Part shown: one piece after another, positions 33,132 to 41,227 of the stretch
How positions within the stretch are numbered: position 1 is the stretch's first letter
Layout: the number at the start of each line of letters is the position of its first letter
DNA from: Chloroflexota bacterium
GTDB taxonomy: Bacteria; Chloroflexota; UBA4733
Assembly: GCA_023381895.1 (NCBI GenBank)
Contig: JAMCTA010000085.1
Span: 1 to 55,847 of the forward strand
DNA: 55,847 nucleotides
Direction: 5' to 3'
Program-made: the position numbers and the translations under genes
Notes under the pieces: model-generated
What the model saw: only the letters and a program-made list of their open reading frames with translations
The model's database searches: none
Told to the model about the DNA's origin: nothing

Positions 33132-34373
33132 TTGAGCGTTGCGTGCCCGCTTTGCCGCATGCGGCTCCTGCCGCTACCATACCGGATGACGGCCGGATGC
33201 CGCTGCGGTGCACTGTTCGGTGTGCCGCGCGAAACACGCTCATACCTGGAGAAACGAGTAACCGTGGCGTTAGCGCTCCTCTTCTTCTGGCTTCCCTTGA
33301 TTTGCCTCGTCCTTCTCGTAGCCGACGTCGGCATCATCGTGGAAGTCGCCCGGCACACTCTGGCGCTGCCAGCACTCATCGTGGCGACAGTGGTGCTGGT
33401 GTGGCTTCTGGTGGGCCGCCGGCTCGTTTTGCTCTTCCGGCGGGCTGCTCCAGATGAGCCCAAGGCCATCTCCAGTGTGCGCGCCCACACCCTGAAAACG
33501 CGAGAGAAGGCATCACTGTTTGTGGACTCTGTAGGGCCGAAGGAGCAGTTCTCGCTGATCCTTTGTCAAGGTTGGGAAGTAACCAGCGACATCTGGTTCT
33601 ATCTCAAGCGCTCTCGCCGTCTCGAGCGTTTGGGCCGCATCTCGACGTGGGATCTGCGTGGAACAGGGCGTTCCGATGCGATCGCTGGTCCTATCACGCT
33701 AGATGCGCTTGCGCGTGACTTGCGCGAAGTCGTGGAGTCAGAGGGTGCACGCCGTGTTGTGCTCGTGGGGATGGGTAGCGGAGGACTCGTGGTTCTCAAC
33801 TTCGCCCGTCTCTTCCCGGATCAGTTGCAGCGACGCATCCTCGGGCTTGTACTCATCGATACGCCGCTCCAGCCACTTCCGGCGGCGCCAGCACCACTCC
33901 GCCTGGCAGCTCGATGTGCCGGGCTATTCGCACTGCTCGAGAGGCTCGTGTACCTTTCTGGTCTCGGCCATCTTGTCACGTCAATCCTCTCTTTCGGTGG
34001 AGCGGAGAGCCGCGGGCAGCTCGAGCTCGTCACGCAGGCGGAGCTGAAGTTGTCGCCGCGAACCGTCTTGGCGTATGTCGAGGCTACGCAGGGATTCGAT
34101 GGCAGTAGTGTGCTCCCTTCCATCGGTGTGCCTGTTCTGCTCATCCAGAGCGCAGCAAGCACCGCCCTAGTTGACTTGGATGGAATGGGTGCCCCCAAAG
34201 TGACCGCGACGGCGCTTGCGACAAAGAGCAAGTTCGCTGTGCTGGAGCGCAGCTCCGAGTGTGAGCGACACGTTCGTGAATGGCTCGAGGTCCTACCTGG
34301 CGGTCCGGGCGGTCAGCATACGCTCCGACGGCGCCAGCGCTCGCTGCGGGCCGGTGAGGAAGCTGAACCGTGA
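33132..34373 (+). CDS. Membrane-anchored alpha/beta hydrolase with N-terminal zinc-ribbon-like motif
   Basis: 413 residues. Residues 5-25 contain CPLC and CRC, a possible small zinc ribbon. Two hydrophobic segments follow (about 45-68 and 78-99), then an alpha/beta hydrolase domain with WDLRGTGRSD and nucleophile elbow GMGSGG. The hydrolase would face the cytoplasm if both segments cross the membrane. No close function is recognised; esterase or thioesterase activity is possible. The TTG start at 33132 has no ribosome binding site but keeps the CxxC motif; ATGs at residues 10 and 19 are alternatives. Confidence 0.72.
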   Translation: MSVACPLCRMRLLPLPYRMTAGCRCGALFGVPRETRSYLEKRVTVALALLFFWLPLICLVLLVADVGIIVEVARHTLALPALIVATVVLVWLLVGRRLVLLFRRAAPDEPKAISSVRAHTLKTREKASLFVDSVGPKEQFSLILCQGWEVTSDIWFYLKRSRRLERLGRISTWDLRGTGRSDAIAGPITLDALARDLREVVESEGARRVVLVGMGSGGLVVLNFARLFPDQLQRRILGLVLIDTPLQPLPAAPAPLRLAARCAGLFALLERLVYLSGLGHLVTSILSFGGAESRGQLELVTQAELKLSPRTVLAYVEATQGFDGSSVLPSIGVPVLLIQSAASTALVDLDGMGAPKVTATALATKSKFAVLERSSECERHVREWLEVLPGGPGGQHTLRRRQRSLRAGEEAEP

Positions 34374-34391
34374 GCTCCTTTATCCTGCTGG

Positions 34392-34508
34392 ATGCCAGAC
34401 TTACCGACATGGAGCTCTTCGACGCGTGCTCGGGTCGCTTCAGTGGGCTTGGCGGTAGGGATTCTTGCCATCGCCATCTGGTCAACAAATAGGTCAGTTC
34501 AGGGTTGA
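34392..34508 (+). CDS. possible small single-span membrane protein
   Basis: A 38-codon frame starting at ATG with a hydrophobic run VASVGLAVGILAIAIW flanked by Arg, as in small membrane peptides. It follows the hydrolase gene by 18 bases. There is no clear ribosome binding site, and the stretch is short enough to arise by chance, so this is tentative. Confidence 0.25.
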   Translation: MPDLPTWSSSTRARVASVGLAVGILAIAIWSTNRSVQG

Positions 34509-34516
34509 AAGGCTGG

Positions 34517-35389
34517 TCACGAGTCTCCTTTTTCAGCCTGTTCTCTGGCGATCTCGGTGCGCCAACTGATAGCAGGAGACCAGCGCAGTAGCTCTCTGGC
34601 GCGGCGATTGCTCACCAGTGGCTGGGTGGCTCCGAGCGTGGCCCCAAGAGGCACCAGGCGTGGATCATCGCGTTGAAGCGCGGCGATGACAGATCCCTCG
34701 CACAGTGCATCGTCCGCGACGATATTGAAGTGATCACAGACGATATCCGTCTGCTCCAGCGCACAGCGAAAGGCTTGGGCAAGGTCGCGTACGTCCACGT
34801 AGGAGAAGAGCGTGTGCCGCCAGTGGTGGGCAGCAGGAGAGGCGAGCGCCGCCCGGTACCCTTGCGGGCTGGTCACGAGCGGAGGGCGGAGCACGATTGT
34901 TCGCATACCAGTCTTGCGGTGAAACGACCAGGCGATCTGTTCGCCGACGACCTTCGACAGACCGTACCCGTCATCGGGCTCGTCTGGGTGCTCTTCGTCG
35001 AGCGGGAGATAGCGTGGCAGAAAGTCGCGCTGGCCCCAAGCCCAGCCGAAGGCCGACTGCGAGCTCGTTGAGACGATGCAGCGGACCCCGGCGAGTGTGC
35101 CTGCCATGTGTACGGCGTACGTACCGAGAACGTTGGTTCGAAACACCGTGCTCTCCGGATGAGTGGCGGGGCTTGGGATGGCAGAGAGGTGAAGGATCGC
35201 TTCTGCCCCTTGGGCGGCCTCGCACACCGCTCCAATGTCGGTGTGATCACCCAACACGACACGCGCTCGAAGCTTTTCGCGTGGCTGCTGATGATCGAAG
35301 AGAACTAGGTCATAGTCGTGCTGCAGCGCTCTGAGAACCCACGAGCCGATACGCCCGGCACCACCTGTCACGACGACTCGCCTCGCCAC
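34517..35389 (-). CDS. NAD-dependent epimerase/dehydrogenase (uronate dehydrogenase-like SDR)
   Basis: 290 residues. Extended SDR with VVVTGGAGRIGSWVLRAL, the Thr/Ser in STSSQSAFG, and the catalytic YGLSK. The sequence of motifs (GDHTDI, HLSAIPSP, FRTNVLGTY) resembles uronate dehydrogenase and sugar-nucleotide epimerases, so a uronic acid or sugar substrate is likely. GTG start with AGGT 6 bases upstream. Confidence 0.86.
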   Translation of the reverse strand: MARRVVVTGGAGRIGSWVLRALQHDYDLVLFDHQQPREKLRARVVLGDHTDIGAVCEAAQGAEAILHLSAIPSPATHPESTVFRTNVLGTYAVHMAGTLAGVRCIVSTSSQSAFGWAWGQRDFLPRYLPLDEEHPDEPDDGYGLSKVVGEQIAWSFHRKTGMRTIVLRPPLVTSPQGYRAALASPAAHHWRHTLFSYVDVRDLAQAFRCALEQTDIVCDHFNIVADDALCEGSVIAALQRDDPRLVPLGATLGATQPLVSNRRARELLRWSPAISWRTEIAREQAEKGDS

Positions 35390-35697
35390 GCTTACCTACG
35401 CTTCCCAGCCATTGCGACTCCTCGGCTCTGAGCATAGCACCCGTCACTGCGAGGAATACTTGTAGACTTGTGAGATTCTTTACCAGGTTCTTGACGATCT
35501 TCTGATGATCACTCCCTACACTTCTCATCGGTACAGGTAGTGACCTCCCTACCCCGACCCTCCTCGACCCACGGCGAGGCGAACCTGGACCCGGGCCAGA
35601 GCGAGAGCTCTGGCCCGATCTATAGCCTCCTGGACACGCTTCAGCTGCACCTGCGGGGTTATACTCTCTTACTGACAGTCGGGAGGAACAACAGCCA
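35390..35697 (+). promoter_or_regulatory. purD leader region with a strong hairpin and -10 box
   Basis: 308 bases without a gene. It contains CGGGCCAGAGC-GAGA-GCTCTGGCCCG (35592-35617), a perfect 11-bp stem capped by a GNRA tetraloop, then a TATACT -10 candidate (35660-35665) and GGGAGG (35681-35686) before the GTG. The hairpin has no U tract, so it is not an ordinary terminator. I do not recognise it as a known purine, ZTP or T-box riboswitch. Confidence 0.55.
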
Positions 35698-36966
35698 GTG
35701 CGGGTGCTGGTTCTTGGGTCGGGTGGCCGCGAACACGCCTTGTGCTGGAAGCTAGCCCAATCGCCGAGCTTATCGGAGCTCTTGGCAGCGCCGGGAAATC
35801 CAGGAATCGCGACACTCGCTGAGTGTCATCCGGTCGATCTGACTGATATAGCGAGTGTGGTGGCACTAGCACGTCAGTTGAGCTGCGCTCTCGTTATTGT
35901 AGGTCCTGAGGATCCACTGGCCTTAGGTGTCGTTGACGCCTTGCAAGCCGCTGGCTTCGCAGTGTTTGGCCCGACGCACGCCGCTGCGCGGATCGAGAGC
36001 AGCAAGCAGTATGCGAAGGAGATCATGCGCCGAACCGGGATCCCAACGGCGTATTCTGCGGCGTTCCGGCAGTTGGCTCCGGCGAAGGCCTTCATCGAGT
36101 CGTGCCCCGATGTCCCCATCGTTGTGAAGGCAGATGGGCTCTTCCGGGGAAAGGGTGTTGTACTGGCCGCCAATCGCATCGAAGCCATCGAGGCCGTGGA
36201 GGCAATGCTGGTCAGCGGAGCATATGGTGAGGCGGGGAGCACGGTCATCATCGAAGAGTTCTTACAAGGTGATGAGCGATCGTACATTGCACTGTGCGAT
36301 GGCGAGCGATCCGTACTCTTTCCTGCGGCGCGGGATCACAAGCGAGCCCTGGATCACGACCGGGGCCTCAATACAGGTGGCATGGGAGTGATTGCCCCGG
36401 CAGTCCGATCTTGCGATCCTGATTTGGCCGCCATCGAGCAGCAGATCATTGCGCCGATCTTGCGCGCGCTTCGAGAGGAGGGTGCTGCTTTTCGGGGTGC
36501 ACTCTTCGCGAACGTGATGCTCACAGAACGTGGACCGTGCGTCTTGGAGTTCAATGCCCGGTTTGGCGACCCTGAAGCCGAAGCGCTGCTGCCGTTGGTG
36601 GCGAGTGATCTGCTCCCATCGTTTCACGCCGCAGCAGTGGGCAGCCTTGAAGACCACACAGTTGCTATCCGGAGTGGGGCGTGCGTCACCGTGATGCTGG
36701 CCTCTGGGGGATATCCGGGCCACTATCGCACTGGATTGCCGATCGACGGGGTGGATCGAGCTGCGACAATTCCAGGTGCCACTGTCTTCCACGCAGGCAC
36801 AGCGATGATCGATGGTCAGCTGGTGACGGACGGAGGGCGAGTGCTCTGCGTTGCCGGTACGGGCAGCTCTCTGGCGGAAGCGCGAGCGACTGCTTATGCA
36901 GCCGCTGGAGAGATCTCTTGGGATGGTGTCCACTATCGAAGGGATATTGGGGAGGGATGGCAGTAG
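35698..36966 (+). CDS. purD: Phosphoribosylamine-glycine ligase
   Basis: 422 residues. ATP-grasp enzyme joining phosphoribosylamine and glycine, purine pathway step two. N-terminal VLVLGSGGREHALCWKLAQSPS; the ATP-grasp domain holds VVKADGLFRGKGV, DHKRALDHDRGLNTGGMG and the metal site VLEFNARFGDPEAE. GTG start with GGGAGG upstream at a long spacing (about 11). The 3' end overlaps guaA by ten bases, so the two are co-translated. Confidence 0.95.
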   Translation: MRVLVLGSGGREHALCWKLAQSPSLSELLAAPGNPGIATLAECHPVDLTDIASVVALARQLSCALVIVGPEDPLALGVVDALQAAGFAVFGPTHAAARIESSKQYAKEIMRRTGIPTAYSAAFRQLAPAKAFIESCPDVPIVVKADGLFRGKGVVLAANRIEAIEAVEAMLVSGAYGEAGSTVIIEEFLQGDERSYIALCDGERSVLFPAARDHKRALDHDRGLNTGGMGVIAPAVRSCDPDLAAIEQQIIAPILRALREEGAAFRGALFANVMLTERGPCVLEFNARFGDPEAEALLPLVASDLLPSFHAAAVGSLEDHTVAIRSGACVTVMLASGGYPGHYRTGLPIDGVDRAATIPGATVFHAGTAMIDGQLVTDGGRVLCVAGTGSSLAEARATAYAAAGEISWDGVHYRRDIGEGWQ

Positions 36967-38558
36967 TCAGTGCTACCCGTCAGGTCGAGGAGATACAGAA
37001 TAGTGGGCCGCCGCGACGCACACAGCACGATGTGGTCCTCATCCTCGATTATGGCTCGCAGTACACTCACCTCATCGGCCGGCGCATCCGAGAGCTGCGT
37101 GTCTACTCCGAAATTGTTCCACACACCCTGACGGCCTCTCAGATCGCCGAGCGCCAGCCGAAGGGACTCATTTTGTCTGGTGGTCCAGCAAGCGTCTACG
37201 ACCCTGGTGTGCCTGGAATCGATCCGGGCGTGCTCGATCTCGGCATTCCCGTTCTTGGCATCTGCTACGGCATGCAACTGATGGCGCGACAGCTCGGCGG
37301 TCGTGTCGAGCGTGGTGGACGGCGTGAGTATGGTCCTGCTGTGATGGAGCATCATAATGACAGTACACTCTTCCACCGTCTTCCGTCGCGTCTTGATGTC
37401 TGGATGAGTCACGGGGATGCGGTGTCGGCCGTTCCACCGGGCTTCCGAGTGATCGCCAGAACAGAAAACACTCCAGTTGCCGCCATAGGGGATGAAGAGC
37501 GAAAACTGTTCGCCGTGCAGTTCCATCCCGAGGTTACGCACACCCCGAAGGGTGGCACGATCCTCCGCAACTTCCTCTTCGATGTCTGTCAATGCAGGCC
37601 CAGCTGGCAGATGCGCTCGTTTCTCGATGAGGGTGTGGAGCAAATCCGCCGTACCATCGGGACAGGTCGAGCCATTTGTGCAGTATCTGGTGGTGTCGAC
37701 TCAACCGTTGCCGCAGCACTCGTCCACAGGGCGATTGGAGAGCAACTGACCTGTATCTTCATCGATAACGGTTTGCTCCGGCTCAACGAAGCCACTGAGA
37801 CGGCCGCAGCACTACGCGGCTTTCTCGGAGACAGTCTGATTACTGTCGATGCCTCGGATCGCTTTCTCAGCTATCTTGCTGGTGTCCTCGATCCAGAAGA
37901 GAAGCGGCGGCGTATCGGTGAGACGTTCATTCGAGTCTTCGAAGATGAGTCGCGACGTCTCGGTCACCTGCGCTGGCTCGTACAAGGCACGCTCTATCCG
38001 GACGTGATCGAGAGTGCAACTGGTCACCAGACCGCGGGTAAGATCAAGACCCACCACAATGTAGGCGGCCTCCCGAGCGATATGAATTTCGAACTCTTGG
38101 AGCCGCTGCGCCTACTCTTTAAGGATGAAGTGCGCCTGCTCGGGCACGAGCTCGGCGTTCCAGAGGCAATCCTGCAGCGCCAGCCTTTTCCTGGGCCTGG
38201 TCTTGCCGTACGGGTGATCGGCGAAGTGACCCGAGATCGACTTGATGTGCTCCGCGCTGCTGATGCCATTGTTCGTGAGGAGTTGGAGCATAGCCCGCTC
38301 GCGCGCCGTCTGGGGCAGTACTTCGCGGTGCTCACCCCCGTGCGTAGTGTCGGGGTCATGGGAGATGGCCGGACGTATGGCAACCTCGTTGCGGTGCGTG
38401 CTGTAGCTACTAATGACTTCATGACTGCGCAAGCGCTGACCCTACCCGCACGGACGCAGGTACGGCTGGCCACGCGGCTGGTGAACGAAGTGCCGGAGAT
38501 CAACCGGGTGGTCTACGACATTACGTCCAAGCCACCAGCAACGATCGAATGGGAGTAG
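36957..38558 (+). CDS. guaA: GMP synthase (glutamine-hydrolysing)
   Basis: 533 residues, two domains. The N-terminal class I glutaminase carries the nucleophile in GICYGMQLMARQLGG and His/Glu in FHPEVTHTP; the C-terminal ATP pyrophosphatase has SGGVDSTVAAALV, and the dimerisation domain ends TSKPPATIEWE. Converts XMP to GMP. ATG 36957, with GGGGAGGG directly upstream, is preferred; the frame is open back into purD, to 36681. Confidence 0.96.
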   Translation: MAVVSATRQVEEIQNSGPPRRTQHDVVLILDYGSQYTHLIGRRIRELRVYSEIVPHTLTASQIAERQPKGLILSGGPASVYDPGVPGIDPGVLDLGIPVLGICYGMQLMARQLGGRVERGGRREYGPAVMEHHNDSTLFHRLPSRLDVWMSHGDAVSAVPPGFRVIARTENTPVAAIGDEERKLFAVQFHPEVTHTPKGGTILRNFLFDVCQCRPSWQMRSFLDEGVEQIRRTIGTGRAICAVSGGVDSTVAAALVHRAIGEQLTCIFIDNGLLRLNEATETAAALRGFLGDSLITVDASDRFLSYLAGVLDPEEKRRRIGETFIRVFEDESRRLGHLRWLVQGTLYPDVIESATGHQTAGKIKTHHNVGGLPSDMNFELLEPLRLLFKDEVRLLGHELGVPEAILQRQPFPGPGLAVRVIGEVTRDRLDVLRAADAIVREELEHSPLARRLGQYFAVLTPVRSVGVMGDGRTYGNLVAVRAVATNDFMTAQALTLPARTQVRLATRLVNEVPEINRVVYDITSKPPATIEWE

Positions 38559-38576
38559 GAGCACCCGGTCGTGCCG

Positions 38577-39392
38577 TCACGCGCCCTCTGTCAGAATTGC
38601 TATTGGACGTACTGGGCTACCCGTTGCACCAACGAGGGTGAGTGGTAGGCATACGAAGAGAAATTCCTTCACCTGGAGCTTCGACAGGGCTTCGAGGTCG
38701 AGATTCTCTAGCAGGTGGATACCGGCCTCCTGGATGAGTTTCAGATGGACCGGTAGATGCCCCGTTGCAGGGTCGTACCGCTCATAGGTGATCGTATCGG
38801 AACCCGTCGCAAAGATCTTTCGGCTGGCGAGCCAATCGGCAGCGGAGGAATCCGGACCTGGCCATCCAGTTCTTAGATTGACATATTCTTGGGGCTCAGA
38901 CCACAGAGACCCCCACCCGGTGCGGATGAGCACCACGTCGCCAGCGTTGATTAGGACTCCACCCTGAGCTTCAGCGAGGGCCAGATCGACGGCAGTAAGA
39001 GCACAGTCATGAGCAAGATGGGTCGTGCCGCGTTGTGTTGCGAGGTCGAGCAGCACGCCGCGCCGAACGATTGGAGCGACCTGTTCCATTCCCAGGTCCC
39101 TGAGTCCGCGCGGGCCTGTCTGCGTCTCCTGGGCGTTATGATTACCGAAGAGTGCGCCGTTGCAGGAGATGTGTCCAAGCCCGTCGAGATGGGTTCCGGT
39201 GTGGCCTGATGTGACGATGACCTCGTTGGCTGATGAGTATCCCTGAGGGCGAAACGTGTCTCCGTGCCGGCGAGCGAGGTGGAGGATGAAGGGCGGGTGG
39301 CCAGGCCACTGCGGCATGTCCGCTGACCAAGGATGGGCGAGATCGACGACCGGACAACCAAGCGTCCTGCGCAGGAGTGATCCGTCTGCCAC
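38577..39392 (-). CDS. Cyclase-family metal hydrolase (kynurenine formamidase-like)
   Basis: 271 residues. The metal-binding HTGTHLDGLGH (family pattern HxGTHxDxPxH, here G for P) and a second His/Glu region mark the cyclase/KynB family. Members hydrolyse formamides or cyclise polyketides. No tryptophan catabolism genes are nearby, so the substrate is unknown. GTG start with AAGGG upstream. It converges on guaA with an 18-base gap. Confidence 0.85.
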   Translation of the reverse strand: MADGSLLRRTLGCPVVDLAHPWSADMPQWPGHPPFILHLARRHGDTFRPQGYSSANEVIVTSGHTGTHLDGLGHISCNGALFGNHNAQETQTGPRGLRDLGMEQVAPIVRRGVLLDLATQRGTTHLAHDCALTAVDLALAEAQGGVLINAGDVVLIRTGWGSLWSEPQEYVNLRTGWPGPDSSAADWLASRKIFATGSDTITYERYDPATGHLPVHLKLIQEAGIHLLENLDLEALSKLQVKEFLFVCLPLTLVGATGSPVRPIAILTEGA

Positions 39393-39451
39393 TGCGCCCT
39401 TCTCTTACGCTGCTGCTGTCAGTCGACACTTGGTGACGTTTCTGCCCCTAA

Positions 39452-39460
39452 TGGTATACT
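39452..39460 (+). promoter_or_regulatory. extended -10 promoter for greA
   Basis: TGGTATACT forms an extended -10 (TG-N-TATACT). The upstream TTGGTG is 19 bases away, weaker than consensus. It lies 106 bases before the greA ATG, leaving a leader of about 100 bases with no recognised element. Confidence 0.5.
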
Positions 39461-39566
39461 ACTGACCACCGCACAGAGTTTCACTGTTGAGATCGTGCGT
39501 GCTGGTATTACTCGTGCCGGCTGGAAGGTCTCCAGTCGGTTTCCGTGTTGTAAGGGGTGTTGAGAG

Positions 39567-40034
39567 ATGGCTGAACAGCGACCTTTGCTCACGCCAGAGG
39601 GTCTACAAGAGATTCAGAAAGAGCTTGATTTCCTGAAGACAGTGCGCCGGCCGGAAATCGCGGAAATGATCCGCGAGGCTCGAGAAGGTGGCGACATCTC
39701 TGAGAGCGCTGCGTATGAGGATGCCAAGCAGCAGCAAGGATTCGTCGAGGGCCGAATTCAGGAGTTGGAGTGGATCCTGCGTGAGGCGGTTGTCATTGAA
39801 GAACGCGCCGTGGACGGCACGGTAGGGCTCGGGTCGCGAGTCAAAGTGAAGACCTCAAACGGCCGCGAGTCTATGCTCACGATCGTTGGCTCGCACGAGG
39901 CGCAACCGCGCGATGGCCGGATCTCCAATGAGAGCCCTGTAGGCCGGGCGCTCATGCATCACAAGGCGGGTGAAACCGTCTCGGTTGATGCACCGGCCGG
40001 TCAGGTTACCTACACCATCCTCACGGTTGAGTGA
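39567..40034 (+). CDS. greA: Transcription elongation factor GreA
   Basis: 155 residues. The N-terminal antiparallel coiled coil (LTPEGLQEIQKELDFL, then REAREGGDISESAAYEDAKQQQ) inserts into the RNA polymerase secondary channel; the acidic tip DISESAAYEDAK is present. The C-terminal FKBP-like domain ends VTYTILTVE. Rescues backtracked polymerase by stimulating transcript cleavage. ATG with AAGGGG and TTGAGAG upstream. A 13-bp hairpin follows the stop. Confidence 0.96.
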   Translation: MAEQRPLLTPEGLQEIQKELDFLKTVRRPEIAEMIREAREGGDISESAAYEDAKQQQGFVEGRIQELEWILREAVVIEERAVDGTVGLGSRVKVKTSNGRESMLTIVGSHEAQPRDGRISNESPVGRALMHHKAGETVSVDAPAGQVTYTILTVE

Positions 40035-40055
40035 CGCTCTGCTAGCATAACCAAT

Positions 40056-40089
40056 GAGGGTTCGTCCCACGGGAAGGGGACGAACCCTC
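40056..40089. terminator. bidirectional hairpin between greA and a converging gene
   Basis: GAGGGTTCGTCCC (40056-40068) pairs perfectly with GGGACGAACCCTC (40077-40089) around an 8-base loop. It sits between converging genes. Downstream T-richness is weak (GTCATCGTTT on the plus strand), so termination may be imperfect. Confidence 0.7.
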
Positions 40090-40117
40090 GTCATCGTTTA
40101 GTGGGGATACGCCTGTT

Positions 40118-40924
40118 CTATGCGGCCGGCGCTGCAACGTAGCGCAACAAGAGGTCGCGCGACTTTGCAATGCCCTCGTACTGATCGCTCTTGCCCTCGA
40201 ATTCGATCGAGAGTGGACCATCATAGCCACTCTCTGCGACGATTTGCATGCAGCGGCTAAAGTCAAAAGCTGTATGGTTCCCCGCAGCGTCGAAGTCAAG
40301 TGTCTTGGCGTGTACGAGAGCGGCAAGTGGCATCATCATCTGCAGCCCTTCGTAGCGCAGCGCCGGCTCGAAGTTCCCGAAGTCAGGACAGAGACGGAAC
40401 CAGTTGCTGTTGACCCCATAGATGATCTTCTCGATGTTCCATGGATCTGCAGAGATGCCACCGTGGTTCTCCATGAGAACCTTGCAGTTAATCATCTTGC
40501 CGTAGGAGACGAGCGTTCGATACGAATTGATGGTGATCTGTAGATCCTCTTGCCCCTCAGGCTGCCGGCCGCTGTTGATGCGTACGGCCGGAATACCGAG
40601 ATATGCTGCTGCGTCCATCCAGTGCATGATGAGCTGGATGTCTGCCTCACGCTTCTCCGGATCAAGTTGAGAGATGTTTCCCACGTCAATCGGCATATTG
40701 ATGATGCGGACGCTATGACGGGCTACCGCTACCTTGATTTTATCGAGGTAGCTGTGCTTGGTCGATTCAAGGTGCATCTGACACAGCTCAACCTGCGCAA
40801 TGTTGTAGCGCTCTCGTGCGATACGGATGAAGTCGATCAGAGAGATAGGGGTCTCAGTAGGCTTCTTGTCGCCGCGCGGCAAGTGGCGATGAAGACTCCA
40901 GCTGCACAACGAAAGAGAACTCAC
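40118..40924 (-). CDS. Sugar phosphate isomerase/epimerase-like TIM-barrel protein
   Basis: 268 residues of the xylose-isomerase-like TIM barrel family (AP endonuclease family 2 fold). The metal-site pattern is visible in VLMENHGGISADP (Glu, His), CPDFGNF (Asp), LVHAKTLDFDAAG (His/Lys) and LSIEFEG (Glu). These proteins usually isomerise or epimerise sugars or inositol derivatives. GTG start with a G-rich ribosome binding site. Substrate unknown; it would fit the sugar/inositol enzymes elsewhere in the window. Confidence 0.84.
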   Translation of the reverse strand: MSSLSLCSWSLHRHLPRGDKKPTETPISLIDFIRIARERYNIAQVELCQMHLESTKHSYLDKIKVAVARHSVRIINMPIDVGNISQLDPEKREADIQLIMHWMDAAAYLGIPAVRINSGRQPEGQEDLQITINSYRTLVSYGKMINCKVLMENHGGISADPWNIEKIIYGVNSNWFRLCPDFGNFEPALRYEGLQMMMPLAALVHAKTLDFDAAGNHTAFDFSRCMQIVAESGYDGPLSIEFEGKSDQYEGIAKSRDLLLRYVAAPAA

Positions 40925-41033
40925 CGCTCACCCCTCTTCATTGCGCCAACACCGTTGTCGCCACCGGCTCGCGCCTTGCTTACCCTTCGACCACTACTGT
41001 CGGAAGGATGGTACGGAAGCGAGCCACGTGCTG

Positions 41034-41198
41034 TCAATCAGCCGCCAGCTCACTGCCCCTATCTCTCGTCCGATAGGTCGAGCTAGGGCCTCCTCCATCA
41101 TCGGTGCGAGACGGCCGGTTGAGATGCCAGACTGCTGACAACACCGCAAGGCATACTACCAGTCGGCGAAGGCGGACGGCGTACGGCAGATGGCTCAC
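41034..41198 (-). CDS. possible small membrane protein downstream of hflX
   Basis: A 54-codon frame starting at GTG 41198, 29 bases after the hflX stop on the same strand. It contains an Arg-flanked hydrophobic segment (RLVVCLAVLSAVW) and a hydrophilic Ser/Thr/Arg/Gly tail. Ribosome binding site weak (GGGAA). The rest of the 303-base interval between hflX and the TIM-barrel gene holds nothing else I can name. Confidence 0.3.
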   Translation of the reverse strand: MSHLPYAVRLRRLVVCLAVLSAVWHLNRPSRTDDGGGPSSTYRTRDRGSELAAD

Positions 41199-41227
41199 CT
41201 CGGAGTTCCCAACAAAGTAGCGGCAGA

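Noticed and set aside
35390..35697. ZTP, purine or T-box riboswitch before purD
   Set aside because: Conserved sequence blocks of these classes were not found.
40925..41033. Structured RNA in the gap upstream of the TIM-barrel gene
   Set aside because: No recognised RNA family or strong hairpin.
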